A DNA stretch of 64,000 nucleotides from Raffaelea ambrosiae (taxonomy: Eukaryota > Ascomycota > Sordariomycetes > Ophiostomatales > Ophiostomataceae), in the NCBI GenBank assembly GCA_002778195.1, contig PCDI01000010.1, positions 682,001 through 746,000 of the forward strand, given 5' to 3'. Below are positions 42,346-54,250 of this stretch, in pieces; positions within the stretch are counted from its first letter, which is position 1, and each line of letters opens with the position of its first letter. Below the pieces are notes generated by a model. That model saw nothing but the letters and a program-made list of their open reading frames with translations. It was not told where the DNA came from and did no database searches. Both the position numbers and the translations under genes were made by a program.

Positions 42346-45300
42346 TCAATGCAGTTCCCCCGTCGAGTACAGCTGGGCAAAGCAGGACGCGGGCTGCTGC
42401 ATCAGCTCTTGGGGGTTGCCCAGCTCGACAATGCGGCCCTGGTCCAGCACGGCCACCGTATCGAACCCGAGAATCGAGTCGACTTGGTGGGAAATGCACA
42501 GGACGGTGCTCGCAGCAAAGGTCCCAAACACGGCGTCGTGCAGGCGTGCTTGGATGTCGGCGTCGACGCTAGACAGTAGAGGCGGATGAGACGAAGGGAA
42601 CACGAGAGGAAGAGGAGAGGAAGGACAACGTACTGGCTTGTTGGCTCGTCCATGAGCACCACCTTGCCTGTTCGCAGGCGCGCCAAGGTCAGACCGAGCA
42701 GCTGGTGCTGTCCATGGGAGAGTGCGTCCTCGCTCAGGAGCATGTCCAGTCCGCCGCCCCGCGCGAGGACCGGCCACAGGCCGGCGTCTTGGAGGCCACG
42801 GACCACCTCTGTGTCGTTGTCCAGGCCATACAGCTTGGCGTAGGCCCGGACGCTGACCGACATGTGCAGGGCCTCCTGGGGGACGACGACAAAGCGAGAC
42901 CGCACCTCGTCCCGAGACAGGGTGGCAATGTCGACGCCATCCACGGCAATGCTGCCTCCGGATGTGTCCACCAGGCGCAGCAGGGCACTGAACAGCGTGC
43001 TTTTGCCGCTGTGGGTGGGTGTGTCAGTTGGGCCTTTGTCCACTCCTCCCCCCCAAATTCATCGTTGCGACGTACCTTCCCGTGCGACCACAGAGTGCGA
43101 CCTTGGCGCCGGCTTTGATGTCCAGAGAGAGATCCTTGAGAGTTGGCGGGTGTGCGGGTCTGGAAGGAAGAGAAGACAGTAAAAAAAAGAGTCAGTAAGG
43201 GTGGAGGACGTCCATTTGCCGTCACCGTGTGCCACCATACATACGAGTGTGTTACGGTCAGATTCTGGATATGGATGGCACCTTCTGCGGGCCAAGAAGG
43301 CGGAGGAGGAGAATGCGTCTCGTCGTCGTCTGCTGGGTCTTGTTCGGACGGTGTCTCGGACGTAAAGTCGCGAATGCGGGCCAGCGCCCCGAGAGTAATC
43401 TCCAGCGAGGTCCAAAAGTACACGACACCCTTGACGGACAGGCCGAGACCGACAATGTTGAACAAGGCCAGGCCAATGCCACTGCCGCTGCTGTCGGAGG
43501 AGGAGGAGGAGGAGGAGGAGGAGCGTGCGCGGTCGACGCCGATGCCCACGACAATGGTGGCGAGTGTGGCGACAAACAGGTCGACGGCCAGATTCAGGGC
43601 CACCTGGGCGGACTGCAGGAGATGGAAGGGACGCTGGGACTGGGCCAGGACGGCGAGGCCGCGGCGGCGGTACCACGGGGCCCAGCCGTAGGCGCGGACG
43701 GTGGGCAGGCCGTCGAGGCTCTCGAGGAGCAGCGACAGGACGGGGGCGCGCGACTCAATGTCCATGATGCGCAGCCGACGGGAGGTGCGGAGGTAGAGCG
43801 TGTGGACGGCGGCGAGGGCGAGGACAATGGCCAGGATGGCCAGGCCGGCGTAGTGGGTGCCGATGGTGACGACGATGCACTGGGCGACGAGCATGAGGAT
43901 GTTCATGGTGGTGCCGACAAAGGCCAGGGGCAGCTCCATGTCGGTGATCTGCAGGTCCTGGCTGAAGCGGTTGAGGGTGGCGCCGCTGTCGGTGGCGGCG
44001 ACAAAGGCCATGGGGGCCCGCAGCACGGTCTGCAGGAGCATCGCGTGGAAGCGGTGGGCGGTGCGCACGGCGATGCGCAGGAACAGCCAGACGCAGGCGG
44101 CGCCAAAGGCCAGCCAGGCGAGCGAGCCGACGCCGAAGAAGATGCCAAAGAAGGTGGCGAGACTGTCTCGTTGCTGGTTGCCATCCTTGGGGGTCCACGT
44201 GCTGAGCCAGACCTCTGGGAGGAGTTAGAGGAGAGAAGGAAAAGAAGAGAAGAGATGAGAGGAGAAGGAAAAGAGGAGAAGAGATGAGAAGAGAAGGACA
44301 AAAGAAATGCGAGCGAAGCGAGGACCAAAACTCACGAGGAAAGATCACACCAAAGACAAAAAGCATGCACAGAACGAGGAACACGGCAAAGTTGCCCCAG
44401 CCCATGGCGCCAAAATACCAGCGGTACACGGCCATGTCGCCGTTGGCGCCGCGCTGGGCCGCGGCCGGGTCGGCCGCGGCCCGGGCGGCGGGCGGCAGCT
44501 GGTCCGAAGGGTCCGACGGGCCCGACGGGCCCGGTGGGTGGGGGGCGGCCGGTCGTGCTGTGGCGGACGCGCGCGGCGCCGCCTCGGCCGGGGCCCAGAC
44601 CTGCTCGCGGATCGCGTCGAGCTGCGGAGTCAGGTCCGCGTAGGGGCCTTCCCGGACGACGGCGCCGTGGGCGTCGATGATGATGACGTGCTGGGCCCAT
44701 TGGACGTGTTTTACTATAGTGGCAATTAGAAAAGAAGAGGGAAAGAAAACAAAAAGTAAAAAAAAGGAAAAAAAAGAAAGGAAAATAACAAGAGTAAAAA
44801 AGAAAAGGAAAAAAGAAAAGGAAAATAACAAGAGTAAAAAAGAAAAGGAAAAAAGAAAAGGAAAAAGGGGCAAGAGGGAAAAGGGGGAAGAGGGAAAAAA
44901 CTCACACGAACTCGTCGCCAGAATGGTCGTGGTGGCGCCTTGGCGGAGCGCACCCGCCGGCCCAAAGAGCCGCTCGACGACCTGTCGCTCCGTCTCGACG
45001 TCGAGGCCGGCGAAGCAGTCGTCCAGGACGACCACCGCGGCGTGCGCGTAGACGGCCCGCGCCAATGCCTGCCGATGCGTCAATACTCGCAGGATCCAGT
45101 TGCGTCGCCCGAGGTCGACGTGCGTCCAGCCAGGACGGCACACCGCCCCAGGTCGACGTGTGTAGGGCCCAACGTACCACCCGCACTTTCTGTCCGCCGC
45201 TGAGGGACTGCCCGTGGAGGCCGCACAGGTGCGCGTCGCCGCCGGCCAGCGCGCGGAGATCGGGCCCGAGCGCGCAGGCGTCCAGGGCGGCTTGGTAGCG

Positions 45301-47677
45301 GTCCGCCTGAAAGGGCAGCGGGCCGACAATGTTGTCGCGGATGCTCAGGCTGGCGATCCAGGGCGTCTGGCTGCAAAAGGCTGTGGCCGTGGCCGTGGCC
45401 GTGGCCATGGCCGTGGCCGTCGTCGTCGTCGTCGCCGACGGCGTCTTCGGCGGGGTGTGCACCGCGACGGTGCCGGCGGCGGGCCGGCGCTCGCCCAGCA
45501 TCAGCCGCAGCAGCGTCGACTTGCCGCTGCCCGTCGGCCCGGCGAGGACGGTCAGCCCCGGGCGCGGGACGCACAGGGTGACCGGGGCGACCCCGACGCC
45601 ACCCGCGACGTGGTCGAACCGCACGGCGTCTCGTTTCTCGTCCTCTGCGTCGGCGTCTCGTGTCGCCTCCGGTGGGTCGGCGTCTCGTTTCTCGTCCTCT
45701 GCGTCGGCGTCTTCTTTTTCGCGCGCCGGGGTGGCCCCCGCCCCCGCCCCGCCCCCCAGGGCCTGCCGCGGGTCCGTCCAGGTATGCTGGCCGAGAAAGA
45801 GCCCGACGCGCTGCAGCGTGCCCAGCGCCACCATGACCTCCATGGCGTGGGCCACCGCCTCCTGGATGCCGGCGCTGACCAGCTGGAAGAGCGTCATGGC
45901 TTCAAAGGCCGTCACCGCCGTGAGGAGCGGGCCGGCCGTCTGCTGGTGGCGTATGCGCGCCACGTGCACCGCCAGGCCCAGAGCGGGCAGCATGGTCAGG
46001 GACGTGTACGCTGGTAGGTCAGTAAGTGGGGGGGGTCCTTTTTTCTTTTCCAAACACAATACTCACACAAGGTCACCAGGGCAATCAGCTGCATCCGAAA
46101 CGCCCTGGACAGACGGATCTCGGCCGTCCGGTCCCCCGTCAGGGTGTCGTCGACGGCCTGCGTGGCGCCCATCTGCTTGATGCTCGGGAGGCCTTTGAGG
46201 ACCTGCACCGTCTTGTGCAGGCGCCGCTCCATGGCCTCCATCCACACCTTTTGGTACTGGCTGGCCCGCCCCGACCAGTAGCCGGCCAGCACAAGAGAGC
46301 CGCCGATCAGCGCCAGCGTCACCAGCGACAGCGTGCCCAGCTGCGCCCCGACCAGCCAGAGCCCCAGCCCCACCGTCGCCAGGCTGGCCCAGGCGTCGTG
46401 CAGCTTGCGGATGCCCTGCTGCACGCGCTCCATGTCCGCCGTCATCAGGGTCGTGCTCGCGTCCCGCGCCTCCACCGCCACGCGGTCCAGCTCCAGCGAG
46501 TGCTCGTAGATCCGCCGCGTCAGGTCGGCCCGCACCGCCGTCGCCGCGCGCGCCGCCTTCTGCTCGTAGAGCGACGACGCCCAGGCCATGCCGTAGTAGA
46601 CCAGCGCATAGGCCGCCACGAGGCCGGCGCCCTTGCGGTACCGGTTCGGGTCGCCGGGGTCCGCGGCGGTGTAGTGGATGGCCCGGCGCACCAGAAACGG
46701 CTGGGCAAACGACAGCGCCAGGAAGCACAGCCGGGGCAGGACGGGGTCCAGCAGGGCCCGCCCATGGGTCCGAGCGAGGACCACCAGCAAACTCGACGAC
46801 GACCCCGACGACGACAATGACGACGACGACGACGCGCCCGTCAGCAGCGAGCGGTGCAGCGGAAACAGGTGGCGCGGCTGCAGCGGCTGGCGGAAGCCGG
46901 CCCCAAAGACGGGCAGCATCCGCAGCATGAGCACGCGCTCCACCAGGCCGTGGCTCTCTTCCGGCGCGTCGCACAGCCCCCGCTCGTACGTCAGGCCGCA
47001 CTTCCACAGCAGCTCCAGCACCAGGACGCACGCCTTGGACGCCGCCAGGGCCGTGATGGCCCCGGCCATGGCGTAGTAGTAGTGGTGGTGGCCGCCGCCG
47101 CCGCCGCTGCCGCTGCGCATGCGCCAGAGCGTGCGCGCGCGCAGGGCGTCCATCGGGACGGTGGCGAGCAGGTAGAGCACGAGCAGGGACGACGTCCGGA
47201 CCACGCGGCGGTGGTGGCAATACGACAGGCCGCCCAGGACGGCCATGCCCACGAGGCCGAGGCAGCCCGCCGCGATCGACGCCCGGGTGCGGGTGGTGGT
47301 GGTGGTGTTGTGGTTGCTGCTGTCTGCTCGTCCGGTGGCGGCCAGCACGAGAAACGCAAGCTGGGTTGCCCCGGCCACTGTCCACACAATCTTTTTTGCA
47401 TTTTGCCAGCCACGTTAGCCTTTTGCACCAGCTTTCCCAACAAGCACACACGAGATCCACGTACGAGCTTCGCAGGCAGCAGGCGCCCGCCCTTGACCAG
47501 CGCCCGGCTCTGCCACAGCTGGGCAATCCGGAACAGGGCGAGAACGACGGCGACACACAGCGGGAGGAGGAAGAGGATCGTTTCTTCGAACAGCAGCGTA
47601 AAGTCAAAGTCCGTGTCGCATCCGTCCACGATGGGGCCGAACCGGTCTTCCACTTCGATGCCGCAGTTGGGCGACAT
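42346..47677 (-). CDS. ABCC-type full ABC transporter, putative metabolite exporter
   Basis: Predicted 1520-aa multidrug-type exporter. Nine exons: 47677-47465, 47390-46067, 46010-45178, 45068-44906, 44713-44336, 44214-43245, 43159-43076, 43008-42634, 42568-42346. Layout is TMD0-like helices, TMD1, NBD1, TMD2, NBD2. NBD1: Walker A GPTGSGKST, Q-loop CSQTPW, signature LSGGQ, Walker B VVVLDDCFAGLD, but ILATSS where a switch His is expected. NBD2: Walker A GRTGSGKST, signature LSHGQ, Walker B VVLMDEPTS, switch His in CISHQ. Thus NBD1 looks catalytically degenerate and NBD2 competent, the usual asymmetry of this subfamily. Low-complexity inserts in NBD1 include a duplicated DADAEDEKRDA and a Thr/Ala run; a Ser run lies in TMD2. 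It ends about 1.1 kb after the NRPS stop on the same strand, so it probably exports or detoxifies the peptide. Confidence 0.9.
44781..44860. repeat. Exact 40-bp tandem duplication in ABC transporter intron 4
   Basis: Positions 44781-44820 and 44821-44860 are identical, purine-rich on the + strand, inside the intron between exons 4 and 5. Confidence 0.95.
45626..45720 (-). repeat. Imperfect coding repeat in the NBD1 linker (DADAEDEKRDA twice)
   Basis: On the + strand the CGTCTCGTTTCTCGTCCTCT block occurs twice, at about 45629-45648 and 45680-45699, each followed by GCGTCGGCGTC. It encodes two copies of DADAEDEKRDA separated by DPPEATR between TMD1 and NBD1. Confidence 0.85.
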
Positions 47678-48788
47678 GATGGCGCTGCAGTGTTCTCGAA
47701 AGGTGTTCTCGAAGGGTGTTCTCGAGGGGTGGTTGGTTAATAGCTACAGACTATACAACAGTCTGTGTCGTATGCTGGGCTTATTTGTCGATGAGGAGGA
47801 CACAAAAAGATGATGAACAAAAAGGAAAGAAAGAAGAAAAAAAAAAAGCTCCTCAGCTTCAGCAAAGCTTGACCAAGCTCACGAGAACAAAGCTCACGAA
47901 AGCACCTCGCCACGCGCGTTGTCGGTGGAATCCTCTGCAAGGAACAATAGCTAGCTAGTTGCACGTTGGCCGGCCGGACTAGCACCTGCTATCTTCTTCT
48001 GCTCAGTCCCTGCACGTGGTCGTTTTGCAAACCATCCCCCCCCTGGAGAGTAGCTTTTCCAAGTGCTCCCCAAATGTCTTTTTTTCCTTTTTTTTCTTAT
48101 GATTACCCGCTGTTAGTTGGTGCTCTCTTGCGTGTCGCCGCATGGATCTCTTCACCTGGCGAAGCCGAGACATGCAACCGTTGTGGAAACGGGCGCTGCC
48201 TGCCCGATCGGGTGCTCCACACCCCTGATCCCTCGTGTAAGTCCTTTGGCAGGAACCGACGCTAAAAGCGGTGGGATCCACAGGGATCATCCGCCCGAGC
48301 CCCACCTCGCATTCGCTTGTCTGCGGTCGTTCCATTATGCCGACTTCTCCTTTGGGTATGGTGCGCCTTGCCCGCCGTCCTGCACGTCGGTCCTGTATGT
48401 CCGACCCTGGGAAGCGCAAGCAGGAAAACTCCTTGGCATGTTGCGATGTACACTTGTTGCTTTTGGTGTATTTTCTATAGCATGGTGGCCCATTGTGGTG
48501 GTTGTGTGTGAAGGAGCTCAAATAAACCAGAAATGTAATCTCGTTATAAAAAAAAAATTTCAAGACAAATTTCATAAATCAGAACCAAGAACTAAGAACA
48601 ATCAAAATAAAAATAATTGTGAAAAAATTCATATATAAAATTTGCAAGAAAAGAAAGAACGCAATGATCTAGGCCAATGCCGAAGAGAAATCGCACAAAA
48701 AGAGAACTAGACGGTTACGCAGAAGCACTATATCAAACGTCAAGAACAAAAAAGTAGTGAAAAATGACAGAGAATCAGCAAAGAAAAT
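47678..48788. other. NRPS-ABC intergenic region, AT-rich near the NRPS stop
   Basis: 1.1 kb. The part up to about 48500 has mixed composition and must carry the ABC transporter promoter. A short direct repeat of AAGG(T/G)TGTTCTCGA(A/G) lies at about 47699-47725. The part from 48520 to 48788 is very AT-rich (AAAAT/ATAAA runs), consistent with the NRPS 3' UTR and terminator. No gene seen. Confidence 0.55.
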
Positions 48789-51700
48789 TTACATCGTTTC
48801 CAGTCTTTCGCGGAGGTCTTCCAAGAGGCCTGCCACCGTCGACCCGTCCACGCAAGACGCGTCAAAGGCTGCTGACAGCCGAAGTTCGTTGTCGGTCGGT
48901 ATGACCGTCAGCCAGATGTCAGTGACGAGAGGAGAAATCAGATCAAACGAAATCCGTCCATTGGGAATGGCAAAGGAGGGAGAGGAGGAAAAGGAGCCAT
49001 CTGGTGGCAGACCAGGCAAGTTTTGGTACTGCAGGATCGTGCTGAACCGGGGCAGCGTGCCTCCTGGCGGTGCCGGCCAGTCGGTGCACTCGCGGATCAC
49101 AGTGGCAAACCCGAGATGCTCGTGCGGCAGGGCGGCCGTCTGCTGGTCGGCAACAGACTGCAAAAGGTGGGTGCTGGGGGCGGTCTTGGTGTTGCCCACA
49201 GGAGGCAGCAAGGCGTCGGCGGTGACCCGAACCGGAATCAGATTCACGCAGGGCCCTTGCACGGCCTCGATGCCGTCCAGAGACAGGGACCGTCCCGAGA
49301 CCAGATGGCCAAAGACGACGTCGGCAGACCCGCTGGCGCGCGCAAGCGTCTGGGCCCAGGCGGCCTTGAGGTAGGTCACAAAGGTAAACTGCGGCGGCTG
49401 AGCCTGCGGGGCCTGCTGGTTCTGCTGGGCCTGCTGCTGGACTGCTGGTTGTCGCGTCCCGTTCCACGGTATGACCATGGTCTGGAATTGGGCCACGGTG
49501 TTCTTGGTCTCTGTGGCCTCGGCGGGCGCCGGCAGGGCCGTCATGGTCGACCCTTGCAGCCGTCTCCGCCAAAACTCCATAGCCGGCTGTCTGTTGATGG
49601 ACTGCAGAGCCTTCATGTAGTAGGACATTTGTTTGGTGTGGTCCAGACGGCCCAACGGGGAGCCCGGCATCCCCTGGAGCGTCGGCAGGAGCATGGGCAG
49701 GGAGAGGCCATCGTACTGTGCGTGGGACAGCCGGATGACAAGCGCATCATCCCCCCCCTGCGGCCCACCGCGGACGAACCATACTCTGAACGGCGGCTCG
49801 GACAGTGGCATGGATTGGGTTCTCTGCTGGTCCGCTTCCCGCACCGCGCGAGGAGAATCTTGCCCGGGTGCTTGGCATACCGTAAACGGCACGGCCAAGC
49901 TGCCGAGGACGACTTGGTAATAGGTCTGCCCAGCAAGCGGCACAAACACGGTCCGCAGAATCTCGGTCTCGTCCACGGCGCGCTGCAGGACTTGCCGCAC
50001 GTCCTCTGCGTTGACCTTGGTGTCGTAGGTGATGGTCATATAGAGCATCCAGCGGCCAGCCTGATGTTCTTGCAACACGGCCTTCTGGAAGTCGGTTGTG
50101 TCCAGAATCGTCTGAACCTCTCTGCCTGGCAACATGCCCAGGATGGCGTTGCTGGTAGCGGCGTCCATGTTTTCGTCCTTTTCGTTCGCCCCCTCTTTTC
50201 CGCTGGCCCCGTCCCCGTTCTGTCCCAGATGTTGGCAAAGATCTCGCAAGACCGGCGTCTGAAACACCCGGGCCACCGACACCGTCCATCCCACCGCTCG
50301 ACAGGCTGCCGCCAGCTGCATGGCCGCGATCGAGTCGCCGCCCAAGTAAAAGAAATTGTCTCCCGCCCCGATCGTCTCCGCCCGACGCCCCAGCACTCGG
50401 CCCCAGAGCGCCCGCAGTTTCCTCTCATCGTCTGTAGCCACTTCCTTGTCGGCGGCGGCTGCTGCTGCCGACGGCCGGTACCGCTCCCACTCGGCCTCGC
50501 TCATGTCCTGCAAGCGCGCAGCCACAGCCAGTCGATCGAGCTTGCCCGACGAGTTCAGCGGCAATCGCACCGTGGGAAGGATCATCTCCGGTACCATGTA
50601 GCGCGGCAGGACCGCCTGCAGGTTGGCCCGGACTTGGTCGAAGGTGTCCAGCAAGTTTGGCGTGGCCGGGAGCCAGTGGCTTGGATTGCCGTCCGCACCC
50701 TCGTCGTGACGCCCGTCCACCTCGACGGCCATGGCAAGGCTGGCTTGCTGGCTGCCGCCCGCGCGGCGCACAAGCGCAGCAGCCGCTGACCGGATCGACG
50801 GCGCCGACTTGGCCGTCCAGTACTCAATCTCGCCGATCTCCACACGCTGGCCGTGGATTTTGATCTGCGTGTCCCGTCGGCCCAGGCTCGTGTAGGTGCC
50901 GTCGGGGTTTTGGCGGACCAAGTCGCCGGTGCGGTACATGCGACGTCCGCTTCCGCTTCCGCTGTGACCGAAGCCGTACCGCCCGATAAAATCGGGCTCC
51001 ACAACAAATGCAAAGGCCGTCTTGGCCGCGTCGTTGAGGTAGCCGCGTGCCAGGTGCGGGCCCTCGATCAGCAGTTCGCCCGGCGCGCCCATGGGACACA
51101 GACGGCGGTAGTCGTCGGGGTCCACGACCCAGAAGCAGCAGCTCGGAAGGGCGCCTCCGAGCACGGCCGCTTGCTTGCGGTCGGTGATGGGTGCGGTGGA
51201 CACCGCCGAGTACACGGTGCACTCGGTCGGTCCGTACCCGTCGAGGATGGATGCGGTACGGTGCTGCATCCAGAGGTCGAGCACAGCTGGTGTCACGGGT
51301 TCGCCAATCAGAACAATGGTCTGGATCAGCGGCAGCCGCTGCGGGTCCAGCAGGCCGGCCACCGTGGGCGTCAGGGACAGGAAGTTGACGCGCGTGGACA
51401 CCAAGAAGTCTGGGAGGCGATTGACTCTGTCCGCCTCGGACGGCACACACACACAGCCGCCCAAACAGACGGTCGTGAACATTTCCTGGATGGCCGCATC
51501 GAACGTGTGCGCGGCAAACTGGAGGACGCGGGAGTGCTGGCCCAGGCCGAATGCAGCCGCTTGCGAGAGGAGGCTCGTGTAGATGCCTCCGTGCTCCAGG
51601 ACAACGCCCTTGGGAACACCTGTGCTGCCGGACGTGTACACGACCCACGCTGCCTGATGCGGATCGGGATCGGCGGCCACGTGGAAGCACGCGCTCTCGG

Positions 51701-54218
51701 AGGGCACCGGAGGCAGTGTCTTCCACAGCCGTGTGCTGATGGGGGTGATGCTGCGGCACGGGAGACCCGCGAGCCGGGCTGCGTGTGTCTCGTCTGCCAG
51801 CACGACGTCCACCTCGCTGTCGCGGGCAATCAGGCCCAGCCGCGCCAGAGGGAGCTGCACGCCCAGCGGCACCACCGTGCCGCCCGCCCGAAAGATGGCC
51901 AGCATGCACACCAGCGCCCACCGCGACTTGTCCATGCAGACGCCCACGCTGACTTCGGCGCCCACGCCCAGGTCCTCGACCAAGTGCCGAGCCAGCTGCG
52001 CCGACCGTTCCGCCACCTCGGCATAGGTGAGGTCGCCGTCCCAGGCACAGATGGCCACGGCATTCGGCTGCTGCGCCGCTGTTTCCAAGAACAAGCGGTG
52101 CACGCAGCCTGGCGTCGTCTCCGGCGGCTGGCCATGGGTTGTCCGCATCTGCTCGAGGTCCGCTGGACCCAGCGGCTCCAGCTCGGCGAGAGACAGGCGG
52201 GCCTGGCTCTGGCTCCCGGGGCGTGTTTCGGCCGCGGCCAGCTGTGCTGCGAGGTGCGCAAAGTGGCCCAGCATCTGCTGTGTCGCTGCCGCCGTGAGCG
52301 CCGCCTCGTCAAAACGGGCCTCGACCGTGATGCGGGACCCGGGCCCGAGCGTGCACTCGACCGTCAAGGGATAGCTGTCAAAGCCTTCCCCGTCCGTCGT
52401 CCTGCCCGCCGGCTGCGGCGTCAGACCGGGGAACGCTTCGCCAGCACCGTCGCGGCTGTCGCTTTCTGCGGCGGGCTGCACAACAAAGAGATGCCGCACG
52501 TCGAGGGCCGCGGCCTTGTCTGGAACGAGCTCGCGGATGCGCTGGAGACCTGTGTGCTCAAACGGCATCATCTCTGTCGCTTGTTTGTGCACGCTCTGGA
52601 GGAAGACCCGTGCCTCCGTCGATGGGTCGACGTGCACGCGCACCGGCACGGTCGTGATCGTCGGCGCCAGGATCTCGGTGATGCCGTCCACGGGCGCGTT
52701 GCGGCCCGACAGCGTGGCGGCAAACACGACGTCTCGGTTGCCCGTGTATTGCGCCACCATCAGCGCCCAGGCGGCGCGCATCAGCGTGGCCAGCGAGACG
52801 TCGGTCGAGGCTGTCGCCGGCCGCTCCAGGTCCCAGCTGTGCACCACACGCTGCGTTGGTTGCGTTGGTTGCGTTGATTGGGTTGGTTGCGGCTCACAGC
52901 GTCCACCACCACTGCCGTGCGGCAGGGCAGGGAAGTCGGAGGCAGGGTCCCCGTCGAGCTGGGAGCGCCAGTATGCTGCCACGTCCTCGGCCTCGGCCTG
53001 GGCCGCACGCGTCAGGTAGGCCAGGAACAGGCTGTAGGGCTGGGACCGCGGTGTGGCCGACTCCCAGTAGATCTCGGCCACCTGCCGATACATGGACAGC
53101 AAGCTCCAGCCGTCAAAGACGCTGTGGTGGGCCGACCAGACAAAGAAGCGCCCAGACGAATGCGTGTTGACGAGGCCGAAACGAACCAGGGGCTGGCCCT
53201 CGGCCATGCCCTGGGCACGATCTTGGACGATGTAGCTGTCCAGGGAGACGGCGGTGGTCGTCTGCCATGGGAGCGGCGTCTTGGTCACGACCTGGATGGA
53301 GCCAGATATGCTGTTGCCGTTCTGCTTGCCGTCGCCTGCGTAGTACCCTCCCCCGCCAAGGAGAATGCGCGTGCGCAGGATCGGCGCTGCGTCTGCCATG
53401 GTCTGCCACGCCGTCTGCAGTCGGTCGGCATCGATCTCGTCGCCCAGGGCAAAGACACGCCGGCTCATGTAGGCCGCGGGCCGGCGTGTTGTGGTCAGGA
53501 GCAGCCCTTCTTGCAGAGGCGTGCAGGGGTACACATCCTCGACCTGCTCAGTCGCCACGCCGCAGCGGGCAGCAATGCCTGCGAGGAGAGCAGCTCTGTC
53601 TGTCGCTCGGGCCAGTCGAGCATACTCGTTCCATAGTGAGAATGCAGCAGGGGCTGTCGTCGTCGTCGTCCGGGCCCGGTTGCGAGCACCCACACGGGCC
53701 AGCTCGGCCAGGCGCGGGTGGGCAAAGACGTCCGCCACGCGCAGCACGACGTGCGCGCCGCGCGAGGCCTCCACCAGGCGCATGGCCGTGATAGAGTCGC
53801 CGCCCAGATGGAAAAAGTTGTCGCCGGCGCCAATGGTCTCGACCGGCCGTCCGAGAACGGCACTCCAGAGCTGGCGCAGCTGGCGCTCGTCGTCTATGGT
53901 CACGTCGGCCTTGACGGCTGCCGAGGGGCGGTAGCGCTCGCGCTCCTGGCTGGTCATGGTGTCCTGCAGCAGCGTCTGCAGCGCGCGCCGATCCAGCTTG
54001 CCCGAGGTGTTCTGCGGCAGCTGTGTCATGGGGACCACCAGGTCGGGCACCATGTAGCGCGGCAGCACGCGGCGCAGACGGTCCAGGATGTCTTGCGCTG
54101 CCTCGAGAAGCTTCGGTGTCGGCTGCATCAGATGGTTGTGGCTGTTGGTGCTCTCGGTAGCTTTGTCTTCAACAAACTGAACGGCCAGGCCCAAGAACAA
54201 GGCAGGCGTGTGGTGTGC

Positions 54219-54250
<32 letters not shown>

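Noticed and set aside
50853..52877. 674-codon + strand ORF opposite the NRPS
   Set aside because: Shadow of the GC-rich NRPS coding strand; Arg/His/Gly-rich with no domain, while the opposite strand has unbroken NRPS motifs.
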